DNA of 64,000 nt from Streptomyces hawaiiensis (lineage in GTDB: Bacteria; Actinomycetota; Actinomycetes; Streptomycetales; Streptomycetaceae). The position numbers were made by a program, and so were the translations under genes. The stretch lies in contig NZ_CP021978.1 in the NCBI RefSeq assembly GCF_004803895.1, positions 4,278,001 through 4,342,000 of the forward strand, written 5' to 3'. The notes beneath the pieces were generated by a model, which did no database searches, was not told the origin of the DNA, and worked only from the letters and a program-made list of their open reading frames with translations. This document shows, one piece after another, positions 16,038-23,782 of this stretch; positions within the stretch are counted from its first letter, which is position 1; every line of letters starts with the position of its first letter.

Positions 16038-19000
16038 TCAGCCGTCGCACGGCGGATCGTAGGAGAGCCGGGGCAGGTACTCCCGCCAGGTGTCCGGCGT
16101 CAACACGCCCCGGGTCATCGAGCAGATGCGGCGGACGGCCGTGTCGACGTCGAGATTCCAGAGCCGGATGGTGTCCGCGCCGCTGGAGACCCCCAGCATG
16201 TGACTGTTCGGGCTGAACGCCAGAAACGTGCCGGTCTTGGCGTTGGGGCTCATCGACTGGCCGATCGCGGTGGCGTGCGAGGGGTCGGAGACGTTCCACA
16301 GCCGGACGGTGCTGTCGTTGCCGCCGCTGGCCAGGGTGCGCCCGTCCCGGCTGAACGTCAGTGAGACGACCGCCTCCGTGTGGCCCGTGAGCCGCGCCCG
16401 CTGGGAGGCCTCGGCGGGGTCCGTGGTGTCCCAGAGGCGCACCGAGTTGTCATCGCCGGCGCTGGCCAGCGTGCGGCCGTCGCGGCTGTAGGCGAGCGCG
16501 TTGACCGCTCCGAGGTGACCCCGCAGAGGCGCCCCGGTCAGGGTCACCCGGTCGGGGTCGGTCACGTCCCACAGCCGGATCGTGCCGTCCGCGCTGCCGC
16601 TGGCGAGCGTCCGGCCGTCCGGGCTGAACACGAGGTGGTTGACGTAGCCCTTGTGACCGGTGAGGGGCGCACCGAGCGGGCGCGGGCGGGCCGGGTCGCC
16701 GATGTTCCACAGCTGGATGGTGCGGTCGTCGTAGGCGGTAACCAGGACCCGACCGTCCGGGCTGAAGGCCAGCGGGTCGGCGTACCGGATGTGCAGGGCG
16801 GCGGGAGAGCCGTGGCGGACCGGGCGCTCCGGTTCGCCGAGGTTCCACAGCTCCACCGTCCGGTCGCCGGTCACGACCGCGAGGGTGTGGCCGTCCGGGG
16901 AGAACTCCAGGGAGCGTACGTCGCCCTTGCCCGGGCGGAACGGCTCGCCCATGAGCACCGGCCTGCCGGGCGTCCGCACGTCCCACAGCCGGATCCGCCC
17001 GTCCCGCGCCGCCGTCGCGAGCAGCCGCCCGTCCGGCCGGAACACTCCGGTCCGGCCGGTCATGTCCGACGTCGGCAGCGACCACAGGCGGACCTTGTTG
17101 TCACCCGCCCCGGTGGCGAGGGTGCGACCGTCGGGGCTGAAGCCGAGCGCGTACATCTCGCCGCTGCTGCCCGCGAGGGGCCCGCCGACCTGCGAGGGGT
17201 ACTCCGGGTCGCTGACCTTCCACAGGCTCGCGGTGCTGTCCGCGCTGGCCGCGGCGAGCATGTTCCCGTCGGGGCTGAAGGCCACGGACCAGACCGGCCC
17301 GGTGTGGCCGGTGAGCGGCGCGCCGATCGCGGCCGGGCGGCCCGGACCGGCCATGTTCCACAGGCGTACGGTGCCGTCCGCGCTGCCGCCGGCGAGCGTG
17401 CGGCCGTCGGGGCTGAAGGCCACGGAGTGCACGGTGGCGGTGTGGCCGGCCAGCGGAGTCCCGGCCGGCTCCGGGCTCCCCGGATCGGACACGTCCCACA
17501 GCCGGATCGTGCCGTCGTCGCCCCCCGCGGCCAGCGTCCGGCCGTCCGGACCGAACGCCACCGACCGCACGGCGGCCGTGTGCCCGGTCAGGGGCTCGCC
17601 CAGGGCCCGCGGCCGGCGCCGGTCGGCCATGTTCCACAGCCGGACGGTGCGATCGTCGCCCGCGGAGGCCAGCGTGCGTCCGTCCGGGCTGAAGGCGATC
17701 AGGTAGATCGTGCCGTCATGGCCGGTCACGGGCGCGCCGAGCGACTTCGGGTGCCCGGGGTCGGTCACGTCCCACAGCCGGATCGTGCCGTCGTCGGAAG
17801 CGCTGGCGAGCGTCCGGCCGTCCGGGCTGAAGACCGCGCTGCTCACCCAGCTCGTGTGACCGGTGAGGGGCTTGCCCAGGGGCTTGGGGCGCTTGGGGTC
17901 GGCGACGTCCCACAGCCGTACGGTCCGGTCGTAGCTGGCGGTGGCCAGGACGCGTCCGTCGGGGCTGAAGGTCGTGAGGTAGACGGCGCCCGTGTGGCCG
18001 GTGAGGGGCCTGGAGAGCGGGGCGTTCACGATGGAGATCAGGCGGCTGTTCGCGCCCTCGTCGTCCGGCCGCAGCCCGTGCGCCACCAGGTCGAGCTGGG
18101 CGGACAGCGACGGATCGGTGTCCTGCACACGGTCGGACTGGGCGAGCACCTGCTCGAAGACGGCTTCGTCCCGCTGCTTCCAGGCGACGACGGCCGACCC
18201 GACGGCCAGCACCGCCAGCACGACCAGCGCCGCCACCGCGCCCCGGCTGATCCAGATGATCCGCCGGCGCAGCCGGACCGAGGCGGCCAGGAACTCCACC
18301 GCGCTGCGGGTCAGGAACGTGTCCCCGGCCGATCTGGCCCAGCCGTGGGCCTGTTCCAGCCGGGAGCCCCGGTAGAGCAGCGAGGTGTCGCGGTTCGACT
18401 CCTCCCAGGCCCGGCCGTCCTCCTCCAGGCGCTGGCGCAGCAGATTGCCCTGCCGGTCCTCGTCGATCCAGTCGCGCAGCCGCGGCCAGGCGTGCAGCAG
18501 CGCCTCGTGGGTGATCTCCACGGTCTCCGCGTCGAGTGTCACCAGCCGGGCGCGGACCAGCGCTTCGAGGGACTCCTCCGTCTTGCCGGGGTCGGTCGAC
18601 TCGTCGGCCAGCTGCCGCCGGGTCCCGCGGCGGCGCGTGGCCCGGGTGTCCTCGCCCAGCCGGACCAGGCGGAGCAGGAGCAGCCGGGCCGCGGTGCGCG
18701 CGGCCGGGTCGAGGCCGGTCCAGGCCCGTTCGGCGGTCGCCGCGACCGCGCCCTGGATGCCGCCGGCCGCGCGGTAGCCGGCCAGCGTGAGCCGGCCCGC
18801 CTTCCTGCGCTGCCAGGTGGCGAGCAGGGCGTGCGAGAGGAGCGGCAGCACGCCGGCGTCGTGCTCCCCCACAGCCCGAAAGGCGTGGGAGGGGCCCCCA
18901 CCGCGCGGGCCGTCGGCGCTGACCTCCCGGACGATCAGCTCCGCGAGTCCCGGTTCCAGCTCCAGGCCGACGGCCTTGGCCGGGCCGGTCACCGCCTCGC

Positions 19001-20360
19001 GCAGCTCCGCGGTGGTCAGCGGCCCGAGCACCATGTGCCGGTGCTGGAGCGCGTCGGCCAGCTCGGGGTATCTCAGGCAGCGGTCGTAGAAGTCGGCGCG
19101 TATGCCCAGCACCACGATCGCGGGGGCCGGTTCGCCGGGGCCGGCGGGCGAGCAGGCGGCGTGCAGGACCTCGATGAAGGTGCGCCGGTCCGCCTCGTCG
19201 AGGCAGAGGGTGAACGTCTCCTCGAACTGGTCCACGATGACGACCGGACGGGCCGCGGAGGGCGCTACGCGCCGGGCCCAGGCGGCGACGGCGGCGCGGA
19301 CGGCGTCGGTGAAGGCCGGAGATCCGGGTTCCGGGGCCGGTCGGCCACCGTGCCCCCGAGGCGCGGGCCGCTCTGCGGGCGAGGGTGGCCCGGGGTCCCC
19401 TGCGGGGGAGGGCCCGGGTCCCCCGGTGGGGGAGGCGCCGGATCCGCCGGCCGGGGGAGCGCCGGATCCGGCCGCCGAGGAAACACCCGAACCACCCGCC
19501 GGAGAAGCAGCGGATCCGCCCACCGCGGAAGCACCAGAACCACCCGCCGGAGAGGCGCCAGGTCCGCCTGTCGAGGAGGCGTCGGATCCGTCCCCCTCCG
19601 GCCGGGGTGAGGCTTCCCCGGGCGGGGTCGGGGCCGGGACGACGGGTGCCAGCTCGGGGATGCACCGGCGTAGCTCCGCCAGCGGATCACTCCCCGGTAC
19701 GAGCTGCACGACCTCTCGCGCCCGGCCGCTCTCGCCACCGTCGTCGCCACCCAGCGCGCCGTCCCGCAGGGCGGGTACCAGACCGGCGTTCAGCAGCGAG
19801 GACTTCCCCGCCCCCGACGCCCCCACGAGCATGACCATGCCGCCCGTACCCGCGACGGCCCCGAGCTGGGTGACGAGCGCGTCCGTGCTCCGCTCCCGGC
19901 CGAAGAACCACCCGGCGTCCTCCCGGCGGTAGGAGGCAAGACCCCGGTACGGGCACACCCCTCCGGGCGCGGACGCGGTCTCGTCCGCCGGCCGCTCCCC
20001 GGCGTCGGACGCCGCGGGACGCTCGCCGACCGGGTCGGCCACCGCGCGTTCCCACAGTCGCTGCCACTGGCCGAGGTCGTACAGGCCGGGGGAGACCGGC
20101 GTGGGCCGCGAGCGCCGCGCCTCGGGGATCAGCACGTGCAGCACGGCCGCGAGGGCGGGGAACTGGGCCGGTACGTTCCGGGCCCGCCGCCAGTCGCTGA
20201 TGCGCTGGGCGGAGACCCGCACGGGCCGCCCGCGTTCGTCGACCCGCTGGAGCCGGACGACCGCCTCGGACACCCGTTTGAGAGGAGGGTTGCCGGCTTC
20301 CTTGTACAGCAGTGCGAGGCGTTCCGCGAAGGCGGTGCGTGCCCCCGAGTCGGAACTCAA
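16038..20360 (-). CDS. HTH / nSTAND NTPase / WD40-repeat protein
   Basis: 1440 residues. The N-terminal 85 residues contain an XRE-like helix-turn-helix (VSAQRISDWRRARNVP). Residues about 138-240 begin an nSTAND NTPase module: YRGLASYRREDAGWFFGRE, then Walker A GASGAGKSS (180-188). A Gly/Ser/Pro-rich insert (about 238-345) follows, then Walker B VVIVDQFEE and the helical C-terminal part with ELREAVTGPAKAVGLELEPGL. A transmembrane helix near 700-725 (GAVAALVVLAVLAVGSAVVAW) precedes 14 WD40 repeats, most with FSPDGRTLASxSxDxTVRLW. Fourteen blades equal two seven-bladed propellers. STAND proteins use nucleotide-driven switching to signal; the ligand is unknown. The membrane helix argues against a simple cytosolic defence NLR. 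Confidence 0.9.
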   Translation of the reverse strand: MSSDSGARTAFAERLALLYKEAGNPPLKRVSEAVVRLQRVDERGRPVRVSAQRISDWRRARNVPAQFPALAAVLHVLIPEARRSRPTPVSPGLYDLGQWQRLWERAVADPVGERPAASDAGERPADETASAPGGVCPYRGLASYRREDAGWFFGRERSTDALVTQLGAVAGTGGMVMLVGASGAGKSSLLNAGLVPALRDGALGGDDGGESGRAREVVQLVPGSDPLAELRRCIPELAPVVPAPTPPGEASPRPEGDGSDASSTGGPGASPAGGSGASAVGGSAASPAGGSGVSSAAGSGAPPAGGSGASPTGGPGPSPAGDPGPPSPAERPAPRGHGGRPAPEPGSPAFTDAVRAAVAAWARRVAPSAARPVVIVDQFEETFTLCLDEADRRTFIEVLHAACSPAGPGEPAPAIVVLGIRADFYDRCLRYPELADALQHRHMVLGPLTTAELREAVTGPAKAVGLELEPGLAELIVREVSADGPRGGGPSHAFRAVGEHDAGVLPLLSHALLATWQRRKAGRLTLAGYRAAGGIQGAVAATAERAWTGLDPAARTAARLLLLRLVRLGEDTRATRRRGTRRQLADESTDPGKTEESLEALVRARLVTLDAETVEITHEALLHAWPRLRDWIDEDRQGNLLRQRLEEDGRAWEESNRDTSLLYRGSRLEQAHGWARSAGDTFLTRSAVEFLAASVRLRRRIIWISRGAVAALVVLAVLAVGSAVVAWKQRDEAVFEQVLAQSDRVQDTDPSLSAQLDLVAHGLRPDDEGANSRLISIVNAPLSRPLTGHTGAVYLTTFSPDGRVLATASYDRTVRLWDVADPKRPKPLGKPLTGHTSWVSSAVFSPDGRTLASASDDGTIRLWDVTDPGHPKSLGAPVTGHDGTIYLIAFSPDGRTLASAGDDRTVRLWNMADRRRPRALGEPLTGHTAAVRSVAFGPDGRTLAAGGDDGTIRLWDVSDPGSPEPAGTPLAGHTATVHSVAFSPDGRTLAGGSADGTVRLWNMAGPGRPAAIGAPLTGHTGPVWSVAFSPDGNMLAAASADSTASLWKVSDPEYPSQVGGPLAGSSGEMYALGFSPDGRTLATGAGDNKVRLWSLPTSDMTGRTGVFRPDGRLLATAARDGRIRLWDVRTPGRPVLMGEPFRPGKGDVRSLEFSPDGHTLAVVTGDRTVELWNLGEPERPVRHGSPAALHIRYADPLAFSPDGRVLVTAYDDRTIQLWNIGDPARPRPLGAPLTGHKGYVNHLVFSPDGRTLASGSADGTIRLWDVTDPDRVTLTGAPLRGHLGAVNALAYSRDGRTLASAGDDNSVRLWDTTDPAEASQRARLTGHTEAVVSLTFSRDGRTLASGGNDSTVRLWNVSDPSHATAIGQSMSPNAKTGTFLAFSPNSHMLGVSSGADTIRLWNLDVDTAVRRICSMTRGVLTPDTWREYLPRLSYDPPCDG

Positions 20361-20655
20361 GTCTCAGCTCCTAACTTCCCACGCCTGGACGTCCGGACCG
20401 GAAAACTCACTCTATATGGCTGACCTGCGGTAATACCGTCCATCGGATGCCGGAACCTCCTCCTCCATGGTCAGGAATGACAGGATCCGGACACGGCGGC
20501 GCACCCATCCGGTCAGCTTCCGTCCGAGCCGGACGACGGCAGCTCCACCGTTCGGTACCGGTCCCCACGAGGGGAGGGACCGGTGCCGGACGACGTGGTG
20601 ATCCTCCCCAGCGGACCCCGCCCGACACCCCCGGCGGGCCGCGCCCTCCGCCTCC

Positions 20656-20700
20656 GGCGGACCGTGCTCTCCGACCCCGGCGGACCGTGCTCTCCGACCC
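20656..20700. repeat. 22/23-bp direct tandem repeat
   Basis: Two adjacent copies of a unit beginning GGCGGACCGTGCTCTCCG (copies 20656-20678 and 20679-20700), identical apart from one extra C. A further partial match precedes them. Confidence 0.75.
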
Positions 20701-20707
20701 TGGATAA

Positions 20708-20722
20708 CTGACGACCCGTCAG
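20708..20722. promoter_or_regulatory. Operator-like inverted repeat
   Basis: CTGACG-acc-CGTCAG, six-base perfect arms, 43 nt upstream of the start at 20766. It shares the TGAC...GTCA half-sites with the repeat at 12154-12170, suggesting TetR-type regulators of similar specificity. Confidence 0.45.
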
Positions 20723-20765
20723 CTATGGTCGGCCTGCCGTACCGCTTCCGGAGCGATGTGCAGGG

Positions 20766-21242
20766 GTGAGCGCAGTGGAGTCACGTCCCGAGAGCCCACG
20801 ACCGCAGGGTGCTCCGCGCTGGGTCGCGATGTTCTACCGGCCGGCCGCGGGCTCCTGGCGGACGGCCGCACAGTCGCCCCACCGCTCGCCCGTGCTGTAC
20901 GCCCTGAGCGAGATGACCCGGGCCGTGCGGGCGCGGGGCGACGAGGTGACCGTCGCCCTGTGGGGGCCGAAGGACGGCACGTGGCACCGGTTCGACACCC
21001 CGCTGAAGCAGACCGCCGTATCTCTGCCAAACCCTGGGCCCTCCCCCGGCGAACCGGCCGGGCTGGCGGAACGGATGACCGGCCGCCGCCACCAGGTCCT
21101 CATGGCAGGCCTGACCAAGGCGGGCCTCTACGACCTCTCCCCCGAGGACGACACGGCCGTCCAGGCCCTGGCCGAACGGCTCGACGAGGCCTCCGTACGC
21201 CGGGTCGCCCACTGGCTGGCGTCCGCCGGGGGCGCGCGGTAG
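20766..21242 (+). CDS. Conserved hypothetical protein
   Basis: 158 residues, GTG start (another in-frame GTG at 20775). No domain recognised. The sequence opens with a Pro-rich 18-residue tail, then APRWVAMFYRPAAGSWRTAAQSP, a helical part LYALSEMTRAVRARGDEVTVALWGP and a helix-rich C-terminus (DTAVQALAERLDEASVRRVAHWL). Soluble and probably cytosolic. The operator-like site at 20708-20722 suggests regulated expression. Confidence 0.65.
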   Translation: MSAVESRPESPRPQGAPRWVAMFYRPAAGSWRTAAQSPHRSPVLYALSEMTRAVRARGDEVTVALWGPKDGTWHRFDTPLKQTAVSLPNPGPSPGEPAGLAERMTGRRHQVLMAGLTKAGLYDLSPEDDTAVQALAERLDEASVRRVAHWLASAGGAR

Positions 21243-21329
21243 CCGGGCCGGTTCAGCCGGCGGCGCACTGGGCAGTCACCTTCCGACGGCCACCGGCTCC
21301 CGATGCCGTCAGGAGGGGGACAAAGCGGC

Positions 21330-21545
21330 ATGAAGGTCTCTGTCGACCGCGATCTCTGCTATGGCTCCGCCGAGTGCGTCCACCGGGCGCCGGCGGTCTT
21401 CGCGTTCGTCGACGGTTTCGGGGTCGTCCGCCCGGGCCGCGAGCAGGCGGGGGAGGATCCGGAGATCCTGGAGGCGGTGGAGAAGTGCCCGAGCCAGGCG
21501 ATCAGCATCACCGAGGCGCCGCGGTCGGCTCCCGACCGGCCGTAG
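21330..21545 (+). CDS. Ferredoxin, [3Fe-4S] type
   Basis: 71 residues. Three cluster cysteines are arranged as in cytochrome P450-associated ferredoxins: CYGSAEC (C-x5-C, residues 10 and 16) and EKCPSQAI near residue 47. The fourth cysteine of 4Fe-4S ferredoxins is absent. The body (APAVFAFVDGFGVVRPG) is typical of the family. ATG at 21330 is supported by RBS AGGAGGGGG 9 nt upstream. These ferredoxins pass electrons to P450s, but no P450 or reductase gene lies in the window, so the partner is elsewhere. The next gene starts 9 nt downstream. Confidence 0.92.
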   Translation: MKVSVDRDLCYGSAECVHRAPAVFAFVDGFGVVRPGREQAGEDPEILEAVEKCPSQAISITEAPRSAPDRP

Positions 21546-21554
21546 CGATTGCCG

Positions 21555-22316
21555 ATGCCGCCGCCGAGCCTGCTCGCGGTCTTCGCCCACCCCGATGACG
21601 AGTCCCTGTCGGCGGGCGGCGTCCTCGCCCGCCACGCCTGCGCGGGCGCGCGCACGGCCGTCGTCACGGCGACCTGGTCGGCGGACACCCCGCGCGCCGC
21701 GGAACTGGCCGAGGCGCTCCACATCCTGGGCGCGGGCCCGCCACGCATGCTGGGATACGCGGACTCCCGCGTCCCGCACTCGGCCCCGGGCAGACCGCGC
21801 TGGTGCGACGCCCCGCTGGACGAGGCGGTGCGGGAACTGGTCGCGCACCTGCGCGACTTCCGCCCCGAGGTCGTCGTCACCCACGACGCCTACGGCGGCC
21901 TGACCGGCCACGAGGACCATGTGCACACCAACCGCGTGACCACGCTCGCGGTCCACGCCGCCGGCCTGGAACGCCTCTACCGGGACACCAGAGCACCGTG
22001 GCAGCCGAGCGCCCTGTACCTGGCCACGCACCCGCACTCGGCCCTCCTGGCATGGGGCGGGCACTGGGCCCCCACGGGCAAAGCGATGCGCACGGTCCCC
22101 GACGAACGCGTCACCGCCACCGTCGACGTCACCCCCTGGCTGGACCGGAAGGTCGCGGCGGTCCTGGCCCACCGCACGGAGGTGACGCGGGGAGCCGCTC
22201 CGGGCCTCATCGCCCCCCTCTCCCTGCCCGAGCGGGAACGGCTGCTCGGCACGGAGTGGTACACCCGCCACGACCTGGCTCCGACCGCCCCGGCGCAGAC
22301 CGAGCTGCTCTCATAG
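21555..22316 (+). CDS. PIG-L family deacetylase
   Basis: 253 residues. The N-terminal zinc motif is AVFAHPDDESLSAGG (H-P-D-D), and the third ligand is in the HEDHVHTN segment. This is the LmbE/PIG-L fold, zinc-dependent N-acetylglucosaminide deacetylases that include mycothiol enzymes MshB and Mca; assignment to either is not possible by eye. An upstream TTG at 21549 is a less likely start. The stop overlaps the convergent glycosyltransferase stop in the hexamer TCATAG (22311-22316). Confidence 0.88.
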   Translation: MPPPSLLAVFAHPDDESLSAGGVLARHACAGARTAVVTATWSADTPRAAELAEALHILGAGPPRMLGYADSRVPHSAPGRPRWCDAPLDEAVRELVAHLRDFRPEVVVTHDAYGGLTGHEDHVHTNRVTTLAVHAAGLERLYRDTRAPWQPSALYLATHPHSALLAWGGHWAPTGKAMRTVPDERVTATVDVTPWLDRKVAAVLAHRTEVTRGAAPGLIAPLSLPERERLLGTEWYTRHDLAPTAPAQTELLS

Positions 22317-23081
22317 AGCGGCCGGGGCACCCCACCGGAGCCGGGACAACGCCCTGGCCCTGGCCTCCACGACGGCCACCCGCACCTCCCGCTCGGCCCG
22401 GTCCCCATGCGCCGCCTGCCCTGTCACCTGCCCGTCCCACTTCCGGTACAGCAGGCCCACCTCGCCCGAGAACCACCCGCGGCTCACGGCGTTCAGCGCG
22501 AGCAGCAGCCCCGTGTCCTCCGACGCGGGCAGTGCCATCCATCCGCCCAGGGCGAGCAGCAACTCCCGCCGCACGAACAGCGAGGCGGGATGCACCTGCG
22601 CGAGAAAGCCGTTCGCCTTCCAGTGCGCGAGCACCGCCCCGCGCTCGATCGGCCCCTGGTCCGGATCGCCCGGAAACCCGGCCGTCGACCCGTCGGGCAT
22701 GAGGTCGAGCACCCGCGACGTGGCCCACCCGAGGTCCGGATCCCCGTCCAGCACGGCGAGATCCCGCGCGAGCGCGCCCGGCGTCAACTGGTCGTCGGCG
22801 TCGAGGACCTTCACGTACGCCCCGTCCGCATGGGCCAGCGCCATGGTCCTCGCGACACCGGGCCCCCCGGCCCGCCCCTGCCGGAACGTCACGCGTGCGT
22901 CCCTGGGCACATACGGCCTGACACCTTCGCTCTCCCCGTCCTCCTGCACGACCCAGTGCCACTCCCAGCCCCCGGGAAGCCGCTGCGCGCACAACGACGC
23001 GTAGGCCTCCGGCAGAAACCGGGCATGGGGACCGTGCACGGCGGTGACGACGACGATGCGCCGACTCACAGCGACGCTCAC
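22311..23081 (-). CDS. Family 2 glycosyltransferase
   Basis: 256 residues, GT-A fold. The N-terminal strand IVVVTAVHGPHARFLPEAYASL opens the nucleotide-sugar site. The DxD-type motif is VLDADDQLTP, and a later ASEDTGLLLAL segment gives the ED catalytic pair of GT2 enzymes. No membrane helix. I place the start at GTG 23081 behind GAAGGG; GTG 23069 is a close alternative. It transfers a sugar to an unidentified acceptor, possibly a cell-surface glycan or small molecule. Confidence 0.85.
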   Translation of the reverse strand: MSVAVSRRIVVVTAVHGPHARFLPEAYASLCAQRLPGGWEWHWVVQEDGESEGVRPYVPRDARVTFRQGRAGGPGVARTMALAHADGAYVKVLDADDQLTPGALARDLAVLDGDPDLGWATSRVLDLMPDGSTAGFPGDPDQGPIERGAVLAHWKANGFLAQVHPASLFVRRELLLALGGWMALPASEDTGLLLALNAVSRGWFSGEVGLLYRKWDGQVTGQAAHGDRAEREVRVAVVEARARALSRLRWGAPAAL

Positions 23082-23121
23082 CCACCCTTCTCCGACCGGC
23101 ACGCTCCGGTGATCGTAGTGC

Positions 23122-23508
23122 TCAGGGCGAGGGCGTACCCTGCTCGCCGCCGAGCTCCAGGACGAGGTGATAGCCACCGGCCAGATCGATACCGGTCCGC
23201 TCACGGAGCAGCTTGACCGCGGCGATCTGCTGACCGTCGTCGAGCAGCGCGGTCAGCTCCACGACCAGCGCGGCATCGAGCCGGCGCAGGGCAGCCAGCG
23301 CCTGGGCATTGCTCGTGGGCAGCGCGTGCCCGCCGGCCAGCATCTCCACAGCCTCCCGGGCCGGGCCCCGCTTGAGCCAGGAGCCCCTGCGCAACCTCCG
23401 GACGGCCTTGCCCGTACGGCCGTCCGCGGCCAGCGCCCTCGCCTCGTCCTGGGCTTCCTGCCCGACAGGGGTGATGAGCGCGGCCGTTCGCGCCTTGGTG
23501 TCCGTCAT
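23122..23508 (-). CDS. Small protein with ribosomal L7/L12 C-terminal-like domain
   Basis: 128 residues. The C-terminal 30 residues (DGQQIAAVKLLRERTGIDLAGGYHLVLEL) follow the pattern of the L7/L12 C-terminal domain, where a basic helix-loop binds translational GTPases. The N-terminal 90 residues are helical and Ala/Arg-rich (EARALAADGRTGKAVRRLRRGSWL). Start ATG 23508 has RBS AAGGAG 6 nt upstream. True L7/L12 is elsewhere, so this is a paralogous domain of unknown role. Confidence 0.75.
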   Translation of the reverse strand: MTDTKARTAALITPVGQEAQDEARALAADGRTGKAVRRLRRGSWLKRGPAREAVEMLAGGHALPTSNAQALAALRRLDAALVVELTALLDDGQQIAAVKLLRERTGIDLAGGYHLVLELGGEQGTPSP

Positions 23509-23575
23509 GAACACTCCTTCGTCGTGGTGGCTCAGGGCTGAAGACGGCGGAGAGCCGGTCGCCGTTGCCCCACGC

Positions 23576-23609
23576 AGAAGGGGCGCCCCCGATGAGGGGC
23601 ACCCCTTCT
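23576..23609. terminator. Hairpin terminator between tRNA-Ser and the 23122 gene
   Basis: AGAAGGGG(C/T)GCCCC with complementary arm GGGGCACCCCTTCT, about 14 pairs with one mismatch, 24 nt after the 3' end of the minus-strand tRNA-Ser(TGA). Confidence 0.7.
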
Positions 23610-23632
23610 GACGACAACATCCATGACCTGCG

Positions 23633-23719
23633 CGGAGGCGGTGGGATTTGAACCCACGGTGACATCGCTGCCACGACGGTTTTCAAGACCGTTCCCTTAG
23701 GCCGCTCGGGCACGCCTCC
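23633..23719 (-). tRNA. tRNA-Ser (TGA)
   Basis: An 87-nt type II tRNA. Acceptor GGAGGCG/CGCCTCC with discriminator G, anticodon stem ACGGT/ACCGT with loop CTTGAAA (anticodon TGA), long variable arm, T-arm GGTTCAAATCC. It reads UCN codons, mainly UCA/UCG. Confidence 0.97.
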
Positions 23720-23782
23720 CCGCGCCGGCCGTGATCGGCGGCGCGGGGACAAGGGTAACGGGTCGGTGCGGGCGGGTGGGGG

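Larger units (their letters stand above)
20361..20765. other. Divergent intergenic region with tandem repeat and operator-like site
   Basis: 405 nt with no supportable gene; the reading frames here are Pro/Arg-rich and lack a ribosome site. It contains a 22/23-bp direct repeat at 20656-20700 and the inverted repeat at 20708-20722 upstream of the 20766 gene, and must hold the promoter of the WD40 gene. Confidence 0.5.

Noticed and set aside
16038..20360. Anti-phage AVAST-type NLR
   Set aside because: The membrane helix, HTH and WD40 repeats differ from the known nuclease-effector STAND defence proteins, and no defence genes flank it.
20447..20707. 86-codon Pro/Arg-rich frame upstream of the 20766 gene
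   Set aside because: No RBS, low complexity, overlaps a direct repeat; composition looks like non-coding GC-rich sequence.
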